The notes under the pieces are model-generated. The model made no database searches. It saw only the letters and a list, made by a program, of their open reading frames with translations, and had not been told where the DNA came from. From positions 6,328,001 through 6,392,000 of the forward strand of contig JAYKKT010000076.1 of the NCBI GenBank assembly GCA_036023115.1: a stretch of 64,000 bases of DNA, read 5' to 3'. Within the stretch, counting starts at the first letter, position 1, and each line of letters begins with the position of its first letter. Source of the stretch: Brasenia schreberi. Its lineage: Eukaryota > Streptophyta > Magnoliopsida > Nymphaeales > Cabombaceae. The translations under genes were made by a program, and so were the position numbers. Below are positions 57,066 to 64,000 of the stretch, in pieces.

Positions 57066-58876
57066 AGAAGGAGTCGCCTCTCATCTAGCAAATCTAGTTC
57101 GGCCATCCTAGCATGCTGAAGCGTCTCTAGGGGGAGGTTGAGTGCTATGGATGTATGGAATGAATGCAGTTGAGTATGAATGGGAAGAATGACGTTTGTG
57201 CCATAGACCAATTCGAATGGTGTGGCATTCATGGGAGTCCGGATGGAAGTCCTATAAGCCCATAAGGCTTCATCCAGCTTCTCGTGCCACGTCCTACCCT
57301 TCTCTAAGGTTTTCTCAATTATACTAATGAGAGTCTTGTTGGTGGCTTCGGCTTGGCCGTTGCCTTGAGGGTAGTAGGGCGAGGAGAAGTGGTGAGTTAT
57401 GCCATACGTGTTGCACAACTTAACCATCCGCTCATTCTTGAATGGGGTGCCATTGTCAGACACAAGGTCTCGTAGAACCCCAAATCGAGCCAGGATATTC
57501 CTCCTAATGAAAGCCACCACATGTTGTCCCAGCACGTTGGTTAGGGAAATGGCTTCCACCCACTTGGAGAAATACTCCGTGGCTGCTAAAATGAATCGAT
57601 GCCCATTCGAGGCTTTTGGAAATATTGGGCCTACGATGTCAAACACCCACATGGTGAATGGCCAGGGGCTGACCACGAAATGCAATACAGAGGATGGGAT
57701 ATGAATGGCGTGCCCATGCACTTGACATGGATGACACTTTCTAACATGATCGTGACAATCCTTCTTCAGGGTGGACCAAAAATAGCCCCCTCTAAGTATT
57801 TTCATTGTCATCATGTTGGCATTAACATGACCTCCACATTCTCCATCGTGGAATTCATGCATCACTATCCTAGCCTCCTCTAGATCGATACACCTAAGTA
57901 GGATGCCGGTAAAGCTTTTCTTGTATAAAACCCCACCCAGAATGGTGTATCGGGTCGAAATCTTACGGATGAATGCCTTATCTTTGGATGTGGCATCCTC
58001 GGTGAATCCTCCATTTTCTAGAAATTGTTTTATGTCGTAAAACCAGGGTTTTTCAATAGAATTGGGGTTATTTTGGCAAATATCCAAGTCGTGTGTGGAT
58101 GGGTTGGGCGCATGCCATATTTCTAAAGATCGGGTCCTTGAAATAGGATCGACCTTTAGGGCTGAACCCAAGGAGGAGAGGGCATCGGCAATGCCATTGT
58201 CTTCTCTTCCTACGTGTGTGAGTCTACACGATTGGAACGACTTGACCAATCGAGTGGCCAACTCGTGATATGGAAGTAGTTTTTCATTACGTACTTGCCA
58301 ATTTTTCAAAACCTGGTTTATGACAAGGAGCGAATCTCCAAAGACCTCGATGCATGATGCCCCTAGAGTTTTCGAAATTCTTAAGCCTTGTATGAGTGCT
58401 TCATACTCAGCTACGTTATTGGAACATTCGAAATCTAGGCGGACTGCTATGAGAATCTCGCCCTTTTCAGGGGAGATGAGGATGACCCCAGCACCAGCCC
58501 CTCGTTGGTTTTGTGCCCCGTCGAAGTGCATCTTCCACACTTGGTTTTCAAAATTGTTTGCCAAAATGTGGTTTTGGAAATGGTTTTGCAATATGCCTTC
58601 GTCAGGCATTTCATCAAGTGTGGGATATGCGTCCTCCAGGGGGAACTCAGCCACGTAATCTGCTAGGGCTTGCCCCTTAATGGAGATCTGGTGATGGTAT
58701 TTCAGGTCATACTCCATTAGAAGGAGTTGCCATTTGCCCAATCTACCCGTGAGAATGGGTTTTTCGAATAAGTGCTTGATTGGATCAAGATTGGACACTA
58801 TCCAGATCTCATGATCTAGGAAATAGTGTCTGAATTTCTGGCAGGCCCAGACTAGGGCCAAGCACATCTTCTCCAT
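57032..58876 (-). CDS. F pol: RNase H, second RNase H, integrase (614 aa)
   Basis: Residues 1-85 finish the first RNase H (FRHYFLDHEIWIVSNLDPIK, WQLLLMEYDLKYHH). Residues 111-240 are a second, archaeal-type RNase H with all four acidic residues: D119 (MHFDGAQ), E157 (NNVAEYEAL), D181 (VFGDSLLVINQ) and D231 (GIADALSSLGS). Residues 340-385 are the integrase zinc region (HDGECGGHVN, KCHPCQVHG). The integrase core has D413 (FDIVGPI), D474 (SDNGTPF) and E510 (YYPQGNGQAE), an exact D,D35E. A TGA at 58891-58889, in place of Arg in B, separates this from the RT frame; the same reading frame continues across it. Longest intact coding block in the window. It would act in the particle and nucleus. Confidence 0.92.
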   Translation of the reverse strand: MEKMCLALVWACQKFRHYFLDHEIWIVSNLDPIKHLFEKPILTGRLGKWQLLLMEYDLKYHHQISIKGQALADYVAEFPLEDAYPTLDEMPDEGILQNHFQNHILANNFENQVWKMHFDGAQNQRGAGAGVILISPEKGEILIAVRLDFECSNNVAEYEALIQGLRISKTLGASCIEVFGDSLLVINQVLKNWQVRNEKLLPYHELATRLVKSFQSCRLTHVGREDNGIADALSSLGSALKVDPISRTRSLEIWHAPNPSTHDLDICQNNPNSIEKPWFYDIKQFLENGGFTEDATSKDKAFIRKISTRYTILGGVLYKKSFTGILLRCIDLEEARIVMHEFHDGECGGHVNANMMTMKILRGGYFWSTLKKDCHDHVRKCHPCQVHGHAIHIPSSVLHFVVSPWPFTMWVFDIVGPIFPKASNGHRFILAATEYFSKWVEAISLTNVLGQHVVAFIRRNILARFGVLRDLVSDNGTPFKNERMVKLCNTYGITHHFSSPYYPQGNGQAEATNKTLISIIEKTLEKGRTWHEKLDEALWAYRTSIRTPMNATPFELVYGTNVILPIHTQLHSFHTSIALNLPLETLQHARMAELDLLDERRLLLCIMLVHTGKG

Positions 58877-58888
58877 GGCTTGATAATT

Positions 58889-59860
58889 TCATTCATAAGC
58901 CAAGAGAGTTTTCGAAATATAGTAGATGGCATACTCCTTATGGGTGTCATCCTCGTATTGAGCCAATAGGGCTCCTAAAGCATTCGCATGCACAGAGATG
59001 TAGAGTAAAAGTGGTTTTCCTTGCTTCGGAGGATTCAAAATGGGGGGATTAACCAGGTATGCCTTTTGTCTCTCGAAGGACCTTTGACATTCGTCATCCC
59101 ATAAGAATTTCGTGCCCTTCCTCAACAGCTTATTGAAGGGTTCGCATCTAGTCGCTAGATTTGAAATGAATCGGTGAACGGATTGTAATCGACCCTGGAG
59201 GCTACGGATTTGGGTGAGATTGGAGGGTGGAGCCATGTCTATGATGGCTCGACACTTAGAGGGGTTGACTTCTATACCCCTTTGGCTCACCATAAAGCCC
59301 AGAAGCTTCCCTGATTCTACCCCGAATACACATTTTTGAGGGTTTAGCTTTACTTTGTAAAGCCTAAGCCTTTCGAAAATATTTTGCAAACATTCGATAT
59401 GAGTGCATCGGGTTTTGGATTTTGCCAAGAGATCATCTACATACACTTCTACGAGCTCATGAATCTGATCACGAAAGATCATGGTCATGGCTCTCTGGTA
59501 TGTTGCGCCGGCATTTTTCAAACCAAAGGGCATGACTGTATAGCAGTACGTGCCCCATGGGGTTGTGAAGGCGGTCTTACCCTGATCTCGTGGACTTAGT
59601 TTGATTTGATTATAGTCTGAATAGCCATCCATAAACGAAAATATTTCATGATTTGCAGTACTATCGACTATCAAATCTATGTTTGGTAAAGGATAATTAT
59701 CCTTTGGAGTGGCTTTATTCAGGTTTCTAAAATCGATGCATATTCGAATTTTCCCATTGGTTTTTCGAACTACAACGATGTTTGACAACCAATCAGAATA
59801 TGCAATGGGTTTTATAAATTCGGCTTTTAACAGATCTTCTAAACCCTCTTTGACTTGCAT
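58889..59860 (-). CDS. F pol: reverse transcriptase (323 aa)
   Basis: IRICIDFRNLNKATPKDNYP, D78 (FMDGYSDYNQI), TPWGTYCYTVMPFGLKNAGA, Y140-VDD (EVYVDDLLAKSK), KLLGFMVSQRGIEVNPSK, then LQGRLQSVHRFIS and the first RNase H start LLLYISVHANALGALLAQYE. The polymerase triad is complete. In the RNase H the TDAS aspartate is absent. Its true N-terminus continues upstream (AWTYEDMPRIDPSIVEH, about 59985-59930) and is cut off by a TAG near 59890 (CAG in A), so the start codon of this frame is not the natural one. Confidence 0.92.
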   Translation of the reverse strand: MQVKEGLEDLLKAEFIKPIAYSDWLSNIVVVRKTNGKIRICIDFRNLNKATPKDNYPLPNIDLIVDSTANHEIFSFMDGYSDYNQIKLSPRDQGKTAFTTPWGTYCYTVMPFGLKNAGATYQRAMTMIFRDQIHELVEVYVDDLLAKSKTRCTHIECLQNIFERLRLYKVKLNPQKCVFGVESGKLLGFMVSQRGIEVNPSKCRAIIDMAPPSNLTQIRSLQGRLQSVHRFISNLATRCEPFNKLLRKGTKFLWDDECQRSFERQKAYLVNPPILNPPKQGKPLLLYISVHANALGALLAQYEDDTHKEYAIYYISKTLLAYE

Positions 59861-60590
59861 GTGTACATTCGGGTGTATTTTTCTAAGCTTCTACTTTATG
59901 GGTTTTACATCCGCATCTAAGGGAAGACGATGCTCGACAATGCTGGGGTCTATTCTTGGCATGTCCTCATACGTCCATGCAAACACATCTAAATAGGTTC
60001 GTAGAAATGCAATGAATGCTGATCTTTCATGTTCATGCAAGCATTCTCCTATTTTGATGGATTTGGGATTGGAATCACTCCCTAGGTGCTATGAAATCTC
60101 CTCCTACTGAATTGGAAGGTCTTCCAAAATCGAGAATTTTATGAAATTCTGGGAGCTCAGAAGTGAGATCTTTCTCAAGGGGATCCATTTCTGGGCTTCG
60201 ATCATTCTCGTGGGTTATAGACCCGAGGGAATTTGATGCGTGTTTTTCAAAAGGACCTGGTTTTGTACTCGGATTTTCAATTGATTTCGAAATTTTTGGT
60301 CTGGCTATGCAGACGACGTTTCTTTCGAAATCTTTTTCTTTTGCCAAAGTCCTACCAGGAGCAGCTATATACAAAATCTTTTTGGTATTTTCTAGATTTT
60401 CGATTTTTTTGGGTTTTTGTAAAACAAGAACTTTAGGAACTATACAAAGCACTCTATTTTCGAGTTTTTGTTTTTCCATTGTTTTTGGTTTTTCCTCTTT
60501 TTCTATTTTTTTATTTTAAGTTTTCTAAATGTTTTTGTATTTTTATGAAAGAGATCTTCCGTCATACCTACAAAGGGAAAACGCTACGGG
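59861..60590 (-). pseudogene. F RT leader and spacer
   Basis: Frame 60479-60075 (MEKQKLENRVLCIVPKVLVL) covers the spacer between G-patch and RT and includes DPLEKDLTSELPEFHKILDF, conserved in A, B and G. A stop after FIAPRE and a frameshift separate it from FLRTYLDVFAWTYEDMP. On the minus strand TTTTCCCTTTGTAG followed by GTATGACGG lies near 60568, as in the other copies. Function of the spacer protein is unknown. Confidence 0.65.
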
Positions 60591-61136
60591 TTAAACTCGG
60601 AATAGGAGGTCTAAATCGTAGGTTTCTTCTAAGGCAGGTTCCAGGGCACCCTTGACCCAGGTGGTCACAGGGGGTGGCTCTGACGGTATTCTGGGAGTAT
60701 AGCCGATCCCGTATTGGCTTAGGTTGGCCCTAGGAAGGATGGGCTCTAGGAGACCCTGGTTTTGCGCCCCTAGACTTTTGTAGGGTGTATAGCCCATATT
60801 CAACAACATGTTCCACGATTTTTTGTTTTTTGAAAATGCAGAGTATAAATCGTGGTCCTGGAACTTGCTGTCGTCCATATTGTGCTCGTATGGCTTCTTG
60901 TCCAGGGACTTTGGAAATAGGGGATGCTTGAGTCTTCCTAGAAGGGTTAGAATTGGGAGGGAGCCTGCTTTGGGCGGCCCCTTCATACATAACACCTTCC
61001 TAGGACTATTCAACATGAGCCTTGGTGGCTTGACCATGGTCTGCCCCAGGTTAACCTCATGGGCCTGGGAGCTCGACAAACAAGGGGAGTTTATGATCCC
61101 CTGAAGCTGTGGGTGACTCTCACCTAGGATCACCAC
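60591..61136 (-). CDS. F linker and G-patch (181 aa)
   Basis: Proline-rich linker, DMDDSKF-like block, then the G-patch NMLLNMGYTPYKSLGAQNQG (about 60815-60750) and frame end DLLFRV. G-patches bind RNA or helicases and follow the protease in some retroviruses and plant elements. A TAG at 61140 (CAA in A) separates this from the protease frame; both are in the same reading frame. Confidence 0.82.
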   Translation of the reverse strand: MVILGESHPQLQGIINSPCLSSSQAHEVNLGQTMVKPPRLMLNSPRKVLCMKGPPKAGSLPILTLLGRLKHPLFPKSLDKKPYEHNMDDSKFQDHDLYSAFSKNKKSWNMLLNMGYTPYKSLGAQNQGLLEPILPRANLSQYGIGYTPRIPSEPPPVTTWVKGALEPALEETYDLDLLFRV

Positions 61137-61139
61137 GAC

Positions 61140-61682
61140 CTAGTCCCTGAAAGGGATCTTGACACACCTGTGGAAGGTGGATAGCACAGCGCACAAGCTG
61201 TGTATCCAAGGCCTTCCCAACAATAGGTTATAATGGGGGTGGATGTCTAAGACATAGAACACCCCCGTGTGTGTGATCCCTCCCGTTTCCATCGAGAGTT
61301 CAATCGATCCTAATGGCCTAGACGTATTCCCATTGTATCTAGTGATAACGATGGGGCTTGGGTTCATAGAAGTCAAGGTGACTCCGATTTGATACGTCAC
61401 ATGAAGTGGAAGGATGTTGAGCCCTCCTCCCCCATCGACTAGGCACCTGTCCAGAGAGTGGTTATTCAGAACCACCTCAATATGCAGGGCCTGGTTGTGG
61501 GACTCGTAGAGTCTATCTACATCATCTTTCGAGAAAGTGATGGGCGATTTTGCTCCTATTAAAGTCACTTGGGCAGACAGGGATTCCGGACTTATGTTCG
61601 AATCAACCTTAGCTCTTTCTAGAATTTTCTCTAGCACAAGTCTATGCCTAGGCGAGGTTTGTATAAGCTCTAGGATAGACAT
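61140..61682 (-). CDS. F aspartic protease (180 aa)
   Basis: MSILELIQTSPRHRLVLEKI, active site RCLVDGGGGLNILPLHVTYQ (Asp about residue 86), GYNTSRPLGSIELSM-like flap region and [20 protein letters not shown]. Cleaves the gag-pol precursor. The D-G-G triplet is intact. The natural start is further upstream in gag (frameshift near 61780), so this frame is a fragment of a polyprotein. Confidence 0.85.
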   Translation of the reverse strand: MSILELIQTSPRHRLVLEKILERAKVDSNISPESLSAQVTLIGAKSPITFSKDDVDRLYESHNQALHIEVVLNNHSLDRCLVDGGGGLNILPLHVTYQIGVTLTSMNPSPIVITRYNGNTSRPLGSIELSMETGGITHTGVFYVLDIHPHYNLLLGRPWIHSLCAVLSTFHRCVKIPFRD

Positions 61683-61726
61683 GTGGATAGGAATCTTTGA
61701 AAGGTGGTTTTCGAAGTCATAAGGAT

Positions 61727-62545
61727 TTAGGATGACTTTATCCTTGTCTGCTTTTGGCAGAACTCCAGGAATACATGCTTTTGAGGGGCCAGGACACTGA
61801 CCACCTTTTTAGCACTTTGTAGGTGCGGGGGTTGACAGATCCTCCCGGATCTAGTCACTTCCCCTACTACCAGCCTAGGGTTCGCACTAAAATTGGCTCT
61901 AAGTATGAGTTGAGGAGCACCTTGAAGTTTTAAAACTGGTTTAGTCGGGGATTCAGCTTTTGGTGGTCCCCGGATGATGACTTGGGCGGGCTTCTTGTAC
62001 AGTACAAGAGTGGGCGCACAAGTGGGTCGACCAGACTCAGGTTTTTGCGCTAGTTCCATTGAAAAGGTGAGGGTACATACCTCCTTTCCTTTCCCACTGC
62101 TACTGGCGTGCTTGGGAAAGGGTTCTTTGAAGATAGCTTGAGGTGGCTCAGGTTCCGCAGTGACCTGGAGCCGGCCCTCCACTATCAAGTTCTCGATTTT
62201 ATTTAAAAGGGAGAAACAACGTTTGGTATCATGGCCTTTGAGCCAATGATACTTGCAAAATCGATTTAAATACCCCCCTTTCGAAGTGACTCCTTCAGGG
62301 ATTTCGGAAAGTTCTATCATGCCTTGAGCAAGTAGGAGGTCTAGGACCTCCGACCTAGGTTGCCCCAGCAGTGTGTACTCCCGTTTTTCAATCGGTTTTT
62401 GAAAGGTTCGCTCCCTTTTGTTTTCTAGCTTTTCAAAATTTTTGGAAGTGTCTGCCACGCCTGGATCCACCCGGACATTGGCGATTTTATGGGGCTTTGC
62501 CCCTTTGTCCATCGTGGGCAGCCCATAAGTGATGGGCTTTTCCAA
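61727..62545 (-). CDS. F gag C-terminal part with zinc knuckle (272 aa)
   Basis: KREYTLLGQPRSEVLDLLLA, the CX2HX4HX4C knuckle FCKYHWLKGHDTKRCFSLLN (about 62260-62200), KHASSSGKGKEV and GEVTRSGRICQPPHLQ. A frameshift near 61780 leads to PSKACIPGVLPKADKDKV and the protease. The knuckle packages RNA. Confidence 0.85.
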   Translation of the reverse strand: MEKPITYGLPTMDKGAKPHKIANVRVDPGVADTSKNFEKLENKRERTFQKPIEKREYTLLGQPRSEVLDLLLAQGMIELSEIPEGVTSKGGYLNRFCKYHWLKGHDTKRCFSLLNKIENLIVEGRLQVTAEPEPPQAIFKEPFPKHASSSGKGKEVCTLTFSMELAQKPESGRPTCAPTLVLYKKPAQVIIRGPPKAESPTKPVLKLQGAPQLILRANFSANPRLVVGEVTRSGRICQPPHLQSAKKVVSVLAPQKHVFLEFCQKQTRIKSS

Positions 62546-63120
62546 GCAGGTTTTAGAAACGGCACTTCCTTTCCATAGGTGATCGTATATCCCCTTTTTT
62601 AAGTTTGTTTAGAAAAGAGATGCTTTTTTTATCAACTTATGGAAAGTTGAGATCTCATGGAGCGAGAGAAGGGTTTTTAACTCGCTTTTAAAATTATCCA
62701 GGATGAGCATGACTGCGCATCCTTCGGATATGGGCTCTCGCACTTAGCCCAAAAGGGACCTCCATCGTATAATGAAGGCATGCACGTCTTCGTTCATGCC
62801 CTGCTTCGTATCCCTTAAAGAGTTCAGAGTCGGCGTGACTTCTACGTTGTGTACAAATCTTTGCATGAAGCAGTTTGCTAACTCTTCAAAAGTAGCAAAC
62901 TGGCTTAAATCGTAAGAAGCCAGCCATTTGACAGCTGTGCCTTTAAGGGATAAAGGGAACCAATACACCCATTTCATCGAGTCCTTTTTCTTCTTATGGG
63001 CTCGACGTGAGAAAAGTTGCAAGTGAGACCTAGGGTCTCCCATGCCATTATAGGAAATCAGACAGGGCATAACTCCTTTTCTCTTTATTTTGCCCTTTTA
63101 GTAGCTGCTGTAGGGCTTTC
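62546..63120 (-). pseudogene. F gag core, truncated at 63120
   Basis: Reads KALQQLLKGQNKEKRSYALS at the very edge, a small deletion (TNSDDD block missing), YNGMGDPRSHLQLFSRRAHK, KWVYWFPLSLKGTAVKWLAS, HAFIIRWRSLLG, a TAA (CAA in A), then EPISEGCAVMLILDNF. The gag core is clear. Upstream of KALQQ the sequence changes abruptly to inverted LTR. Confidence 0.85.
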
Positions 63121-64000
63121 AATTCAAGCACTCTCACACACATTGAGCTTTCGCTCTTATTTGAAGGACCCAAGTAAGGGCCGACCTATACTATTTGGGT
63201 TTCATTTCATGTCGTGTGAGTAAGTCTTTCAATTCAAGCACTTTCACACACATTGAGCCTTCGCTCTTACTCCCAAGACCTTATTAAAGGCCTTATTGCA
63301 GTTATATTTGGGTTTCATTTATGTCGTGTGGGTAGTCTTTCAATTCAAGCACTCTCACACACATTGAGCCTTCGCTCTTACTCCCAAGACCTTAGTCAAG
63401 GCCATACTGCAATTTATATTTGGGTTTAATTTCATGTCGTGTGTGTAAGTCTTTCAATTCAAGCACGCACCCACATTGAGCCTTCGCTCTTATTTGCAAG
63501 ACCCGAGTAAGGGCTCATATACATAATCTATATACATATTTCCCTTCGGTTATTTCCCTTCGGTTATTTCCCTTCTGTTATTTCCCCTTCAGTATTGTCT
63601 TTACATTTCGGGTTTTCCCTTTGGAGTAGCGTGAGTTTGCATTGCATCTACGCCATACTATGAGGTAGGACGCATATTGCATCAAAGCAAGCCCCGCTCG
63701 AATTCGCCCATGTAGTGGAGTGTTCATAACACACAAACTAGGTGGCCCGAAAAGGGATAAAACAAAAGACTTAGGCACGTGCAAATCCACGTGATCTAAA
63801 ATATGCAATCGCATCCTAAAGACCCGAAATAGACACCTCGAACCGCTTCGTAGACTTTCTCTCCAAAACTCGATTTTTTGCAAAGCGTACAGACTGACCC
63901 TTGCGCATCGGTGCAAGAAGGTCTGCGACGACAAGAGCTTACTTGCTCATAGTCGCCATGTTTAGAAGTCAGTGTTAAAAATATCTTCGCTAGCTTAAGT
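63116..64000 (+). repeat. Inverted LTR fragment (C/F subfamily)
   Basis: Plus-oriented R-U5 part of an LTR close to F's, but opposite to F. Four units of 110-113 bp with GAGCTTTCGCTC (63145) and GAGCCTTCGCTC (63255, 63365, 63478), then GGTTATTTCCCTTC repeats (63546-63590), U5 hairpin CTTGCGCATCGGTGCAAG (63900-63917), and GCGAC pairing with GTCGC (about 63926 and 63952). Runs off the window in the CTAGCTTAAG hairpin. The join to F gag is a 5-bp microhomology, CTTTC. Confidence 0.88.

Larger units (their letters stand above)
52259..63120 (-). mobile_element. Element F: Ty3/gypsy (Tat-type), best preserved pol
   Basis: Minus-strand element in A; left flank CAAAT (52254-52258). 3' LTR 3369 bp, polypurine tract, 1.17-kb untranslated region, integrase, RNase H domains, RT, G-patch, protease and gag. 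The gag start and 5' LTR are missing: at 63116-63120 gag is joined to an inverted LTR fragment. Pol breaks are two nonsense codons and one frameshift; gag-protease has a few more. Confidence 0.92.

Overview
The window looks like plant nuclear DNA from a large, repeat-rich angiosperm genome. The evidence is a decayed class III peroxidase gene with plant-type introns, Ty1/copia and CACTA remnants, and a dense nest of Ty3/gypsy elements with very long LTRs. I found no intact cellular gene, tRNA, rRNA, CRISPR array or prokaryotic signal. Almost every long open frame belongs to a transposable element or is a chance frame inside an LTR.

Layout. 1-1.9 kb: a plus-strand copia pol remnant and its 3' LTR. 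1.9-2.9 kb: a peroxidase pseudogene on the minus strand with a TATA box. 3-12.8 kb: AT-rich DNA dominated by a minus-strand CACTA (TNP2-type) transposase remnant that carries an internal 2-kb tandem duplication. 12.8-18.1 kb: two gypsy LTR fragments embedded in copia-like remnants. 18.1-27.9 kb: gypsy element G (minus strand), complete from LTR to LTR with a perfect target-site duplication. It sits in what looks like the 3' LTR of copia element H. 27.9-29.6 kb: the H pol remnant. 29.6-52.3 kb: gypsy element A (plus strand), which inserted into H and was later broken by five insertions of related elements: B (30.2-37.3), solo LTR C (39.9-43.1), solo LTR D (43.7-46.2), solo LTR E (48.8-51.3) and element F (from 52.3). 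52.3-63.1 kb: F on the minus strand, carrying the best preserved pol of the window. 63.1 kb to the end: an LTR fragment of the same family as F's LTR but in inverted orientation, fused into F's gag by a 5-bp microhomology.

The gypsy elements share one plan: LTR, primer site, gag with a CX2HX4HX4C knuckle, protease, G-patch, RT, first RNase H (catalytic Asp lost), second archaeal-type RNase H, integrase, polypurine tract, LTR. This is the dual-RNase-H arrangement of the Tat branch of plant Ty3/gypsy. F shows the parts best: RT with YVDD, a complete D-E-D-D second RNase H, and a D,D35E integrase. Its breaks are a few stops, several of which look like cytosine deaminations, plus frameshifts. G has lost the catalytic centres of RT, second RNase H and integrase through three separate deletions.

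The most interesting signal is in the LTRs rather than the proteins. Up to nine divergent LTR copies keep the same architecture: a TATA box inside an inverted repeat, a splice-donor-like GTAAGTA, a conserved block around TTGTATTAATGGAGC, subfamily-specific arrays of short hairpins, and in U5 a run of hairpins whose stems change in a compensating way. The last of these is followed by a copy of the first 8-11 bases of the primer binding site.
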